Shown here piece after piece: positions 25,267 to 33,986 of a stretch of DNA of 64,000 nucleotides. The stretch comes from Nitrososphaerota archaeon. Lineage in GTDB: Archaea; Thermoproteota; Nitrososphaeria; Nitrososphaerales; UBA183. The stretch spans positions 1 through 64,000 of the forward strand of contig JAFMAU010000005.1 of the NCBI GenBank assembly GCA_029784825.1, given 5' to 3'. Position 1 is the first letter of the stretch, and every line of letters begins with the position of its first letter. The notes beneath the pieces are model-generated. The model was not told the DNA's origin, did not search any database, and saw only the letters and a list, made by a program, of their open reading frames with translations. The translations under genes were made by a program, and so were the position numbers.

Positions 25267-27111
25267 GTGAGCCAGCTAGGCCCGAGAGTTAGGCTCGCCG
25301 CGCTCTGCCTGAAGGTGACCGGGCTAGCCGTCGGTGTGTTTTCCGTGCTCGTCTCATTGGGGTTCGTCTACGACGAACTGACGTTCCTGTCAGGTGAGGG
25401 AGGGACCAACCTGGGAGATGTCGTGGTCGTGCTGTCGGCAATCTCGCTTGCGCTGTCGGGGGTCGCGCTGGTTGCCCAGCTCCCGGAGTCGTTTTGGGCG
25501 AGGTTCCGCCGTGTCCCCGAGGCGGTCGGACGGAGGAGGCCGGTCTACGGGCTAGGGACAATGCTGGCCGTGGGGATCGGCGCCACCCTCGGCTCCCCCC
25601 TTTTCATCTTGATACCGGAGAACATCCTCCAATACGAAGTCGTCTCCGTGGTCTCCCTAGTTCTCGCCACGGTCCTGTCAGTGGCGATGGCAAAGGTATA
25701 CACCGACATGTACAGGGCGTCGCGCGACCTCGGGCTCGCGGGGGTAGGAGGGCCGTCATTCACCAAGGTGGCGGTAGGCACCCGGAGTGTGAGGTACTTC
25801 GTTTCAAGGCTCTCGATGTGGGTTTCGAACACGGCCCTCGCGGCCTACACCAAGATCGTGTTCCTGATTTTCGTGCTTGACCCCTCGTACCTGCCGGCCG
25901 TGCTGAGTTCCTACGGCTTGAGCCCCGTGACGAGCGGCGTGATAACCTATGCCATAGCCGGAGGCTTCGTGGCGTGGACCATACTGAACATACTCTTCGA
26001 GCAGAGGTACCTCAGGCTCCTGGGGGTGCTGCAGGTCGTAATGACTGCGACCCTGCTGTTGATTCTAATCTACCACAGCTTCGTGCTCGGGGCGCTGGGG
26101 TCCTGGAATCTTTCGGGCCTGCTCGCAGAACCTGGCGGGTTCAGCTGGTTGCCCGCCCTCGTGGTCAATACCGGGTATCTCTATCTCCTCTTCTTCGGCT
26201 TCCAGGAGATACAGTCGCTTGAAAGGGACGCGGTCGAAGAGTCCTCGGTCCCCGTGTTGTCCTGGGTGAGGAAGGGATTCAAGCTTGACAGAACAAAGTA
26301 CTTCGGAATCGCCATGGTCCTCAGCGTCATCGTTGCGGGCGCGGTGAACATCTTCTACGGGCTTGCGGTCTACGCCTCGGTCAACGCGGGCGGAAGCCTC
26401 CCCCAGGGGACTGCCATCCCAGCGCTATATCTTGCAGGGAAGCTGCTCGGCCCGACGCAAGAGCTCCTCATAGCCGTCGCATTTCTGATAGCCACCATCA
26501 CCACATTCGTGCCTGCCTTTCTCGCCGCCGCCAGGCACCTCAGCGCCCTCGGTGAGGATGGATACATGCCGAAGTCCCTTGCGAACCTCTCCTGGGTGTT
26601 TACCCTGGTGGCCATTCTCCTCCTGGCGATCGGACCCCAGGACTTCCTGGTGAACATCACCGACTTCATGGTGCTGATAAGCCTTGGCATAATCAGCTTC
26701 TCCGCGCTTTGGTTGCGGCGCCGCGCGCACGAGCCGCTGAAAGTGGGAAGAACGCTTCCGCTGCTTGTGGGACTGAGCTGCTTCCTCTTCGGCGGTGCGG
26801 TCTACTTCATCAATCCGTCGGTGGTAATCTTTGGCGCGGTGGCGATAATGTTCGCATACCTGATATTCGATGTGATCGAACTGGGTACGCTCGGAGCCCA
26901 GCTCTTCCTGTCGGTCTTCGGATTTGTCTCGCTGCTGGTGCTGACCGCGTTCGAGCACACGCTATACACAGGTGGCGTGCTCCGCCTCTTCACAGACCCG
27001 TTGGGGCTGGACCCGAACACCCTACTGTCCTTCGGATTGCTGCTCTCGTCAGCCCTTTTGGCAGCGAACGTGGCGATGGACGTAAGAGTCCTCCGACGGA
27101 CCTCGCTCTGA
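25267..27111 (+). CDS. APC-superfamily permease (amino acid or similar)
   Basis: The 614-residue protein has about 12-14 membrane segments. After an unusual ~90-residue N-terminal region with two hydrophobic segments, the permease core begins GLGTMLAVGIGATLGSPLFIL, the first-helix G-rich motif of the APC superfamily. A LSALGEDGYMPKSLANLS stretch later is typical of amino acid permeases. The substrate cannot be read from sequence. The additional two N-terminal helices and a C-terminal helix bundle make it longer than standard 450-500 residue members. The start is GTG, one base after the upstream stop. Confidence 0.8.
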   Translation: MSQLGPRVRLAALCLKVTGLAVGVFSVLVSLGFVYDELTFLSGEGGTNLGDVVVVLSAISLALSGVALVAQLPESFWARFRRVPEAVGRRRPVYGLGTMLAVGIGATLGSPLFILIPENILQYEVVSVVSLVLATVLSVAMAKVYTDMYRASRDLGLAGVGGPSFTKVAVGTRSVRYFVSRLSMWVSNTALAAYTKIVFLIFVLDPSYLPAVLSSYGLSPVTSGVITYAIAGGFVAWTILNILFEQRYLRLLGVLQVVMTATLLLILIYHSFVLGALGSWNLSGLLAEPGGFSWLPALVVNTGYLYLLFFGFQEIQSLERDAVEESSVPVLSWVRKGFKLDRTKYFGIAMVLSVIVAGAVNIFYGLAVYASVNAGGSLPQGTAIPALYLAGKLLGPTQELLIAVAFLIATITTFVPAFLAAARHLSALGEDGYMPKSLANLSWVFTLVAILLLAIGPQDFLVNITDFMVLISLGIISFSALWLRRRAHEPLKVGRTLPLLVGLSCFLFGGAVYFINPSVVIFGAVAIMFAYLIFDVIELGTLGAQLFLSVFGFVSLLVLTAFEHTLYTGGVLRLFTDPLGLDPNTLLSFGLLLSSALLAANVAMDVRVLRRTSL

Positions 27112-27178
27112 GCCCGGTCGGAAGCTCTTGCTACAGCCGGAAAGCGCGGGACACATGCGCAATTGGGGGAGTTGTTTC

Positions 27179-27716
27179 TCACTCGGCTGATTCCCGCGTA
27201 GACCCCAGATCAAGCCGCCAGACGTTGTTGTGCAGGAACTTCCCGCTGCCTGGAGGGTACTCGGAGTCAATCTCTCTAAGGAGCTCGAAGCCGAGCTTCT
27301 TGGTGACTGCGTTCGAAGGGCCGTTGTCAGTCGAAGGAAATGCGACGAGGTATCTGCGGCTCGACATCTCTCTTGCTGTCTGAATCAACAGCCTCATCGC
27401 CTGAGTTGCGACCCCCCAGGCCCTGGAACTCCGGGAGCACAAACCAGCCCGTCTCCCAGGCCTTTTCTCCCTCCCAGTCCGTCTCCCAATAGCCGACGCT
27501 CCCCGCGGCCGAGGGACCTACCATAATCGTGTACATGCACCCAGCACGCCGATCGGCAGACATCGCGAGGAATCTCTCGTGGCGCCTCTGGATCTGCTCT
27601 ATGCTTTCTGGCCCGTTCAGATGCTCCATTTCACTCGATGCTCCCAGCGTCTTCTCCAGGACCCATCTGTCGCCAGAAGCGTATGGCCTGACGGAGACTC
27701 TTCGGGTCGGAGGCAT
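27179..27716 (-). pseudogene. GNAT acetyltransferase broken by a frameshift
   Basis: Two overlapping minus-strand frames make one GNAT protein. The first (from ATG 27716) carries SVRPYASGD and GSVGYWETDWEGEKAWETGWFVLPEFQGLG. The second continues VATQAMRLLIQTARE, then AFPSTDNGPSNAVTKKLGFELLREIDSE. The break falls at a run of six G (C at 27412-27417), right in the acetyl-CoA loop (Q-x-x-G-x-A). Either the gene is inactive or the run length was misread; a single-base change does not restore the loop perfectly, but a two-base change does. Confidence 0.75.
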
Positions 27717-27888
27717 TGCTTCCAAGAATGGCCACCGCTTTATGAGGCGCGCCAGATAAACTGGGCGCCGCCGGCTTCGGGCACCTCCCCGTGGAGCGGC
27801 GACCAAGTTTCTCATTCAACTGTGAGCATCGTCCAGCTGATATGCCTCCCGCAACCTTTACGGACAGCGGCGTCGGGGTTGCGGCCGA

Positions 27889-28110
27889 TTGCTCCTGAAA
27901 GTGCACGTTGTGCCGAACGCTAGAAGGGCCGAGGTCGCGAGGCTCGATGATGGAACACTTGAGATCAGAGTTGACGAAAGACCTGAACGCGGCCGCGCGA
28001 ACAAGAGGTTATTGGAAATCATAGCCGGTTATCTCAGTGTCCCGAAGTCGAAAGTGACCCTCGTCGCTGGCGCTCGATCGAGGGACAAGACAGTACTGGT
28101 GGCATCCTAG
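27889..28110 (+). CDS. DUF167 (YggU-like) protein
   Basis: The 73 residues are LKVHVVPNARRAEV at the start, then ERGRANKRLLEIIAGYLSVPKSKVTLVAGARSRDKTVLV, the complete DUF167 fold. Its function is unknown. The start is TTG with CCTTTACGG about 28 bp upstream. A radical SAM gene begins four bases after the stop, so they form an operon. Confidence 0.85.
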   Translation: MLLKVHVVPNARRAEVARLDDGTLEIRVDERPERGRANKRLLEIIAGYLSVPKSKVTLVAGARSRDKTVLVAS

Positions 28111-28113
28111 GCC

Positions 28114-29196
28114 GTGCACTATCATGTGATTCTGACGAAAGAGTGCAACCTTGTATGCAGGTATTGCGGGGGCGGAAGCGACACCCCGCCAAAGGAGATT
28201 CAGTACTCGCTGGCCAACCTTAGGTCGTTCCTGTCTCAAGATGACGACCCGACAGTGGAATTCTACGGAGGGGAGCCCCTGCTGCGCATCGGGACGATGA
28301 AGTCCATGATGGACCAGTTACCCGGGCGCTTTGTTCTGCAGACCAACGGCGTTCATCTGGACAGGGTCGATCCGGAATACCTCTCGAAGTTCAGCACGGT
28401 GCTTGTCTCCATAGACGGCAAAGAGGAGGTGACGGATGGGCAGAGAGGGCGGGGGATCTACGGACGAGTCATACACAATTCTGGCCTTATCAGGAAGAGG
28501 GGGTTCAAAGGGGACCTCGTTGCGAGGATGACCGTCGCGCAGGGGACTGACATCCGTGAGAACGTGGGACACCTCTGGGACACGGGGCTCTTCGACCACG
28601 TCCACTGGCAGCTTGACTTCGGAATGTTCTGGGAGGCCGGGGAATGCACGGAGCCGGGGATCGACAGGTGGATCGCTCACTACAATTCGGGTATCTCTTC
28701 CCTCGTTGCTTCGTGGGTTAAGGAGATGGAACGCTCGAAGCGGGTTCAGGGCCTGGTGCCGTTCATCGGCGTCATGAAATCACTCCTCTCAGGAGAGCCC
28801 TCAAAGCTAAGGTGCGGCTCGGGGGTTGACTTCTTCTCGATCATGCCGGATGGAAGGATTTCGGCTTGCCCTGTCTCGGTCGACTACGACTTCTCCATCC
28901 TAGGGTCCATACTCACAGAGACCCCTGGGTCACTCAAGGACGCCCAGGCTGTTGGCGAACCCTGTTCGTCCTGCGACATACTCAACATCTGTGGCGGGCG
29001 GTGCCTCTTCGTCAACAAGGCGCAACATCTCCTCCGTGAGGGGGGGTATTCTTTGATCTGCGGGACGGTGAGGCACCTGGTGAAGGAACTCGGCAATGTC
29101 AAACCCCTCGTTGAGGCGCTCATCAAAGAAGGAGCGTTGAGGTCATCTGACTTCGACTATCCCACATTCAACAACGGATGCGAAACGATACCGTAA
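28114..29196 (+). CDS. Peptide-modifying-type radical SAM protein (AF1577-like)
   Basis: The radical SAM cluster is C11-NLV-C15-RY-C18. EFYGGEPLL is the SAM-binding motif, LQTNG and VSIDG follow, and the C-terminal SPASM-like region has CGSGVDFFSIMPDGRISACPV and PCSSCDILNICGGRC, enough cysteines for auxiliary clusters. The whole arrangement resembles a family I remember as AF1577-type, proposed to modify peptides. No obvious Cys-rich precursor peptide is encoded beside it. GTG 28114 follows the DUF167 stop. Confidence 0.75.
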   Translation: MHYHVILTKECNLVCRYCGGGSDTPPKEIQYSLANLRSFLSQDDDPTVEFYGGEPLLRIGTMKSMMDQLPGRFVLQTNGVHLDRVDPEYLSKFSTVLVSIDGKEEVTDGQRGRGIYGRVIHNSGLIRKRGFKGDLVARMTVAQGTDIRENVGHLWDTGLFDHVHWQLDFGMFWEAGECTEPGIDRWIAHYNSGISSLVASWVKEMERSKRVQGLVPFIGVMKSLLSGEPSKLRCGSGVDFFSIMPDGRISACPVSVDYDFSILGSILTETPGSLKDAQAVGEPCSSCDILNICGGRCLFVNKAQHLLREGGYSLICGTVRHLVKELGNVKPLVEALIKEGALRSSDFDYPTFNNGCETIP

Positions 29197-29230
29197 AGGA
29201 CTGAGGCGGCTCCATGGCAGTAGAGTGTGA

Positions 29231-29321
29231 TGGGCCGGAAGGGATTCGAACCCTTGGCCTCCCGATTATCAGTCGGGTGCTCTAGCCAAGTTGCCCCCTG
29301 ATAGGTCTGAGCTACCGGCCC
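29231..29321 (-). tRNA. tRNA-Ile(GAT) with an intron in the D loop
   Basis: The acceptor is GGGCCGG/CCGGCCC and the T arm AAGGG-TTCGAAT-CCCTT. The anticodon arm is CCCGA-CTGATAA-TCGGG, with anticodon GAT. The D stem GCTC/GAGC encloses a D loop that is 16-17 nt too long; about 29290-29306 reads as an insert between AG and TTGGCTA. No CCA is encoded. A CTTAAAG element lies about 30 bp upstream of the 5' end. Confidence 0.85.
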
Positions 29322-29460
29322 ACATGGCGCGGGAATCGGTGTGTGTCTTTAAGTCTACAGAAGAGAAAAGCGACCCCGCCTCATCCGATGAGTCCGGCGG
29401 CCCTTCGCTCCGATTGTCGATAGGCTGGCAGTTAAATCGTCTGACAGCCTGTTGTTCCAT

Positions 29461-29690
29461 TGTCAAGAAGCGACAGCGACATCCCTGAGAACAAGACTGA
29501 GGACAAAGGCCGAGCGGCCTATCGTCACTGGGGTGCGTCAGCTTGTCTGGGTTCGCGCACCCCTGCAGGGCTCAAGCCGGTGTTTCGGCGAAGAGACTCT
29601 TGGAGGGTCAGCCTACGTAGGATACAGCCATCCTCGGCTGATGTGGTCGGCGCTGCTGCCTGGAACATTCTTAGGCTTAAAACGCCCGCT
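29461..29690 (+). ncRNA. Candidate structured RNA between two tRNA genes
   Basis: The 387-bp gap between the tRNAs has no convincing gene. A TTAAATC element at about 29430-29437 could start a transcript near 29461. Downstream are perfect stems: GGGGTGCG (29530-29537) with CGCACCCC (29556-29563), and TCAGCC (29608-29613) with GGCTGA (29636-29641) enclosing AGGAT/ATCCT. I found no RNase P or SRP signature. Confidence 0.3.
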
Positions 29691-29708
29691 CGACGGCTGC
29701 TCTCTCGT

Positions 29709-29781
29709 GGGCCGGTAGTTCAGCGGTATGAACGTCCGCCTTGCACGCGGAAGGTCGGGGGTCCGAATCCCCCCCGGTCCA
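29709..29781 (+). tRNA. tRNA-Ala(TGC), no intron
   Basis: GGGCCGG/CCGGTCC gives the G3-U70 pair that marks alanine tRNAs. The D arm is GTTC-GAAC, the anticodon arm TCCGC-CTTGCAC-GCGGA with anticodon TGC, and the T arm GGGGG-TCCGAAT-CCCCC. It is 73 nt with no CCA. GCTTAAAAC at about 29673-29681 is the likely promoter. It is the only uninterrupted tRNA in the window. Confidence 0.95.
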
Positions 29782-29831
29782 CTGCTTTGTACTTCAAAAC
29801 GATAAATCGTCGTGGGGCGCAGCCCAGGGGC

Positions 29832-30296
29832 ATGTCAAAGGGAGAGCCCAAGGTAGCGGACGTTATGACAAAGTCGGTGCTGGCGGTGGCGCCCGACATC
29901 AGCGCAAAGGACTGCGCACTCGCCATGGCAAAGAAGGGTGTGAGCTGCGCCGTGGTTTCCAAGGATGGGTCGGCGATGGGCATCGTCACCGAAAGGGACC
30001 TTGTCTCGAAGGTGCTCGCGGAGTCGATAGACGAAAAGAAGGTGCTGGTGGAGGACATAATGTCCACCCCTTTGATCACGATTTCGCCCGATGCCGATCT
30101 GACGAGCGCCGCGGAGCTGATGGCCCAGTATCGCATAAGGAGGCTCGTCGTCGTCGACAAAGAGGGGACCATGTCTGGGATCGTGACTGCGGGGGACATT
30201 GCCAGGACTTTGGCAGAGAGGCAACAGTACAGGGATGCATCTCTGAATGCAATCGCCAGGTATTCTGAGGGCACCGAGGGCGGACCGTACAGATAG
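29832..30296 (+). CDS. Two-CBS-domain protein
   Basis: The 154 residues form two CBS motifs: VADVMTKSVLAVAPDISAKD with GIVTERDLV, and VEDIMSTPLITISPDADLTSAAELMAQYRIRRLVVVD with GIVTAGDIA. CBS pairs bind adenosine nucleotides and regulate partners. No effector domain is fused. The start is the ATG about 50 bp after the tRNA-Ala; an upstream in-frame extension would run through the tRNA and was discarded. It ends next to the Hsp20 gene with abutting stop codons. Confidence 0.9.
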   Translation: MSKGEPKVADVMTKSVLAVAPDISAKDCALAMAKKGVSCAVVSKDGSAMGIVTERDLVSKVLAESIDEKKVLVEDIMSTPLITISPDADLTSAAELMAQYRIRRLVVVDKEGTMSGIVTAGDIARTLAERQQYRDASLNAIARYSEGTEGGPYR

Positions 30297-30890
30297 CTAG
30301 TCCACTCGGAGGCGGACTCCGCTCCCACTCGATGTCTTCAGCGGGATCGTGACTTCTAGGATCCCATTGTTGTATGTCGAACGGGCACCCTTGGGGTCGA
30401 CGACGCCGGGCAGGTCGAGCTCCTTGTGGTAGCCCCGGTCCGAGCTCTCGACGGAGATGACTATTGACTTCTCGTTCACAGTGACCTCGATGTCCTCCTT
30501 CTTGACCCCAGGCATCTCGGCGATTACCCTCACCTCTTTCGCCGAGCTTACGACGTCGACGAGGGGCTCCCGTTTGTCCTGAATGGCCTTCCAGGGCTTC
30601 CCCTCGCCGCTCCTGACGTTGCCGAACTCCCTGACGACTGGCTTCCCATCCGGCCCGATGGTCACCGAGTAGCCGTACACGATGGGGCCGATCTCCTTCT
30701 TCACTCCTCCGTCGGGGGTCTTCGACTCCCTCACGAGGTTCTTGGGAAACTCCTTTTCGTACTGCTTGAATTGCTCTGAGAAGGCACGTTCCATCTCTCT
30801 CATCATCTCGTCGATGTCAGGGAACCCCCAGGGGCCGAATGGCGAACCCCTGCGTCTCCTTGGCGGCCATTCATCATGGTCATCGCTCAA
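30297..30890 (-). CDS. hsp20: Small heat shock protein, Hsp20/alpha-crystallin family
   Basis: The C-terminal 90 residues are the alpha-crystallin domain (DVVSSAKEVRVIAEMPGVKKEDIEVTVNEKSIVI, then ARSTYNNGILEVTIP). The N-terminal 100 are Arg-, Pro- and Phe-rich and then charged, unusually long for the family. It prevents aggregation of unfolded proteins as an oligomer. The start is TTG with GATAAAT about 30 bp upstream. It is divergent from htpX, another stress gene. Confidence 0.9.
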   Translation of the reverse strand: MSDDHDEWPPRRRRGSPFGPWGFPDIDEMMREMERAFSEQFKQYEKEFPKNLVRESKTPDGGVKKEIGPIVYGYSVTIGPDGKPVVREFGNVRSGEGKPWKAIQDKREPLVDVVSSAKEVRVIAEMPGVKKEDIEVTVNEKSIVISVESSDRGYHKELDLPGVVDPKGARSTYNNGILEVTIPLKTSSGSGVRLRVD

Positions 30891-31007
30891 GTCCAGTCGG
30901 CCGGAGGAACTCCTGCATGGATTTATCTTTTCGGCGTCCTTGAACCTGTGAAACTTGGAATGATTCCAAGAAAGGCTTTTACGCGTGCAGTCGGCGACGA
31001 CTTTTGA

Positions 31008-31913
31008 ATGACCGCTTCGATGTATGCCAAGATCACTGCCCTATTCTTCACTCTCACGGCGCTGCTGATGGTCATAGGGTACGCAGTGGGATGGTATTTC
31101 TTCGGAGACCCCGTTACTTTCGTGGGATTGGCTCTGGTACTGGCGGCCGTGATCAATTTCGTTTCGTACTACTACAGCGATTCTATCGTGATGAAGATGA
31201 GCAAGGCGAAGGTCATCCAGGAAGGGGACAACCCGATCCTCTTCAAGGTGGTCAGGAACGTCGCCCAAAAGGCGAACATCCCGATGCCAAAGGTGGGGAT
31301 AGTCGACTCGCCACAGCCGAACGCCTTCGCGACCGGGAGGGGTCCGGACAAGGCAGTGGTGTGCGCCACGTCGAGTATTCTTCAGACCCTGACCCCGGAT
31401 GAGCTCGAGGCGGTGATCGGACATGAGATCGGTCATGTGGTCCACCGTGACGTTCTGATGTCTAGCGTGGCAGCCACCCTCGCTGGGGCCATTTCGTACA
31501 TAGGTCAGATGGCGATGTGGTCGATGTGGTTCGGGGGCGGGGGGAGGAACCGGAACGGGAACGGCTCTGCGTTGGCCATCCTGGCGATAATATTGGTGCC
31601 GCTCGGAGCCACTTTCGTGAGGCTAGGGATAAGCCGGGACGACGAATACAACGCAGACGAATACGGAGCGAAGCTCACAAGAAACCCCGCCGGGCTGGTG
31701 AGCGCGCTCGAGAAGATCAGCTCGAAGTCGCAGATAAGGCCAATCGCGACGAACCCCGCCAAGGCCCCGTCTCCGGCCACGGCGTCGCTGTGGATAGTAA
31801 ACCCCTTCAGGGGGAGCTCCCTGGTGGAGATGTTCTCGACTCACCCGTCACTTGCCCACAGAGTCGAGAGGCTCAGGAAGATAGGCCGCGAAATGAACGT
31901 GTACGTGCCCTAG
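31008..31913 (+). CDS. htpX: HtpX-like M48 membrane metalloprotease
   Basis: The 301 residues have two N-terminal membrane segments (about 9-30 and 38-55). The zinc motif is H139-EIG-H143 with a DEYNADEYGAKL glutamate downstream. More hydrophobic segments are near 155-170 and 188-205. It degrades misfolded membrane proteins. The ATG is about 29 bp from a CTTTTAC element. It overlaps the following minus-strand gene by 4 bp, tail to tail. Confidence 0.9.
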   Translation: MTASMYAKITALFFTLTALLMVIGYAVGWYFFGDPVTFVGLALVLAAVINFVSYYYSDSIVMKMSKAKVIQEGDNPILFKVVRNVAQKANIPMPKVGIVDSPQPNAFATGRGPDKAVVCATSSILQTLTPDELEAVIGHEIGHVVHRDVLMSSVAATLAGAISYIGQMAMWSMWFGGGGRNRNGNGSALAILAIILVPLGATFVRLGISRDDEYNADEYGAKLTRNPAGLVSALEKISSKSQIRPIATNPAKAPSPATASLWIVNPFRGSSLVEMFSTHPSLAHRVERLRKIGREMNVYVP

Positions 31914-32341
31914 CCGAAGGCGAGCTTCAGCAGAGCGATCATCGCCCCCACCTCGACCAGGTCGTCTCTCGCATCCTGCTTGACAACAGGTGGCTGGACC
32001 GGAGGAAGGGCTTTGCCTCCCATCTGAGAGAGTGACGGGAACATGGTCGTCGGGAAGAGCGCCATAGAATATCCCTGATATTGCGCGGGCTGCGGCGACG
32101 CCATGTACCCGGAAACCTGTGGTGGAGCTGCCTCTGCGGGCGGCTGCGGCGGGGTCAGCGGGATTATCCTCCTTGCTTCCTGTTTCTGCGGCGGTGTAGC
32201 GCGAGCGGGCGGAGGGCGCCCCCGTGATATGAGGGCAGGAAGTAGAAAGAGCGACCCTAGAAGAGAAAGGAGGTAGAAACCTGAGCCTATCCCCAACATG
32301 ATCAGCAGAACGGAGAAGAGGACGAGGTTCCTGTTCATCAT
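31910..32341 (-). CDS. Membrane-anchored Pro/Gln-rich protein
   Basis: The 143 residues begin MMNRNLVLFSVLLIMLGIGSG, two closely spaced hydrophobic segments. A proline-rich linker (PPPARATPPQKQ, LTPPQPPAEAAPPQ) and a final hydrophobic helix near the C-terminus follow. No known domain is seen. The linker resembles disordered spacers of membrane-associated proteins. The function is unknown. Confidence 0.5.
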   Translation of the reverse strand: MMNRNLVLFSVLLIMLGIGSGFYLLSLLGSLFLLPALISRGRPPPARATPPQKQEARRIIPLTPPQPPAEAAPPQVSGYMASPQPAQYQGYSMALFPTTMFPSLSQMGGKALPPVQPPVVKQDARDDLVEVGAMIALLKLAFG

Positions 32342-32456
32342 GGCGGAGGAAGGCGTCCTGTCGTATTAAGGATTCGAGAGGCTCGCAGGCGCTCGGTTTC
32401 AGCTTCGCCTCGTCCGCTGGAGAGAATCCGGCCTTTCCGCTGGGGTTATTCTGAAG

Positions 32457-32560
32457 TGGGCCGGCCCAGATTTGAACTGGGGACCTTCGCCGTCTTCTGC
32501 TAGCAGTGTCAGAGCTTGACGGGAAAGCCTGACGTCCTAACCATGCTAGACGACCGGCCC
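32457..32560 (-). tRNA. tRNA-Val(GAC) with two introns
   Basis: Acceptor GGGCCGG/CCGGCCC, D arm GTCT-GGAC and T arm CCCAG-TTCAAAT-CTGGG are intact, but 29 nt are extra. Removing 15 nt (32516-32530) at position 28/29 and 14 nt (32493-32506) at 37/38 yields stem TCGCT/GGCGA and loop CTGACAC, with anticodon GAC. No other removal I tried gave a paired stem with a U33. No CCA is encoded. Confidence 0.8.
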
Positions 32561-32700
32561 GATATGCCACGGCCTTCGAACCCGCCTTTTATCCTTAGCA
32601 GCCTCCAATCTGAAATCATCGCCTGCCCGGTTCGCCGATTGACGAGACCGCTTGCCGCAGCTTCGACTGATTAAATAGCCAGGGCGGCTGGCGCAAATCA

Positions 32701-33975
32701 ATGACAAGCAGCTCGGATCTACAGGGCTTCTACAAGCAGCCCATGGAGAAGCGAAGGGAGATCCTCAGGCAGTTCGCCTCACTGACGGCCGAAGAGGTCG
32801 AGACGATTTCCAACACAGGCGGTCTGCCGCCGGACGTTGCAGACCACATGATTGAGAACGTGGTCGGCGGGTACACATACCCCCTCGGGATGGCGACCAA
32901 CTTCAGGGTCAACGGCAGGGACTACCTCGTACCGATGGCGCTCGAAGAGCCATCGGTAGTGGCGGCCGCGAGCAATGCGGCGAAGATGGCCAGGGTCAAG
33001 GGCGGATTCAAGGTCACCAACACAGGACCTGTCATGATCGGTCAGATACAAGTCGTCAATGTCCCGAAGCCGGAGAGCGCGAGGGCGAAGTTGCTCGCGC
33101 GCAAGGAGGACATTCTGAAGAAGGCAAACGAGCAGGATCCGATGCTGGTCTCCCTGGGCGGTGGTGCCAAGGACATGAACGCGAAGACGCTCACGACCCT
33201 CAAGGGACCGATGGTGATAGTGGAGCTGATTGTCAACACGGGGGACGCCATGGGCGCCAACGCAGTGAACACGATGGCGGAGGCTGTCGCGCCGATGGTG
33301 GAAGAGATATCTGGGGGGCGGGTCTTCCTCAGGATAATCTCCAACCTCGCAGACAGGAGGCTGGTGAAGGCGACCGCAGTCTTCGACAAGGAAGCGGTTG
33401 GCGGGGAGGACGTAGTCGACGGAATAGTGTACGCATACGCCTTCGCTGACGCCGACCCGTACAGGTGCGCCACCCACAACAAGGGGATCATGAATGGGGT
33501 CATCGCCGTGGGGATCGCCTGCGGGCAGGACATCAGGGCGCTAGAAGCGGGGGCGCACAGCTATGCTTCGAAGAGTGGCAAGTACAAGCCGCTGACGATC
33601 TGGGAGAAGAACAGTGATGGGGACCTCGTCGGCACCCTCGAGATGCCGATGGCCGTGGGACTCGTGGGCGGAGCGGCTAGGACGCACCCCACAGCGAGGG
33701 CCAACATCAAGATACTTGGGGTGAAAACGGCGATAGGGCTGGCGGAGGTCATGGGGGCCGTCGGTCTTGCACAGAACTTCGCGGCGCTCAGGGCCCTGGC
33801 CAGCGAAGGAATCCAGAGAGGTCACATGAAGCTTCACAGTCGGAATGTCGCCATATCCGCCGGAGCCAAGGGAGAACTCGTTGACGTAGTCGCGACGAAA
33901 ATGATTGAAGAGAAGAGAATCAGGTTTGACAGGGCGAAAGAATTGGTTGAAGAACTGTCGAAGAAGAAGCGCTAG
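32701..33975 (+). CDS. hmgA: Hydroxymethylglutaryl-CoA reductase, class I
   Basis: The 424-residue enzyme makes mevalonate for isoprenoid lipids. It has ENVVGGYTYPLGMA, the catalytic DAMGANAVNTMAE region, and GTLEMPMAVGLVGGAARTHP, with the family length of archaeal HMGR (400-430). The C-terminal helix ends VDVVATKMIEEKRIRFDRAKELVEELSKKKR. A TTAAATAG element at about 32670-32677 lies 28 bp upstream of the ATG, a clear leaderless promoter. A second, divergent C-terminal stub is found 500 bp downstream. Confidence 0.95.
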   Translation: MTSSSDLQGFYKQPMEKRREILRQFASLTAEEVETISNTGGLPPDVADHMIENVVGGYTYPLGMATNFRVNGRDYLVPMALEEPSVVAAASNAAKMARVKGGFKVTNTGPVMIGQIQVVNVPKPESARAKLLARKEDILKKANEQDPMLVSLGGGAKDMNAKTLTTLKGPMVIVELIVNTGDAMGANAVNTMAEAVAPMVEEISGGRVFLRIISNLADRRLVKATAVFDKEAVGGEDVVDGIVYAYAFADADPYRCATHNKGIMNGVIAVGIACGQDIRALEAGAHSYASKSGKYKPLTIWEKNSDGDLVGTLEMPMAVGLVGGAARTHPTARANIKILGVKTAIGLAEVMGAVGLAQNFAALRALASEGIQRGHMKLHSRNVAISAGAKGELVDVVATKMIEEKRIRFDRAKELVEELSKKKR

Positions 33976-33986
33976 ATTCTCTCCAA

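Noticed and set aside
29461..29690. RNase P RNA or SRP RNA in the tRNA-tRNA gap
   Set aside because: The GAGGAAAGTCC and ACAGAA type core of RNase P and the GGAA/GCAGC core of SRP RNA are not visible.
29460..29831. In-frame N-terminal extension of the CBS protein
   Set aside because: It would translate through the whole tRNA-Ala gene, and its composition is not protein-like; ATG 29832 gives the normal two-CBS length.
32457..32560. Reading this gene as tRNA-Glu(TTC)
   Set aside because: A TTC loop can be drawn, but it needs a 7-nt intron and a 22-nt variable-region insert with a poor stem; the Val(GAC) folding pairs better and uses standard loop residues.
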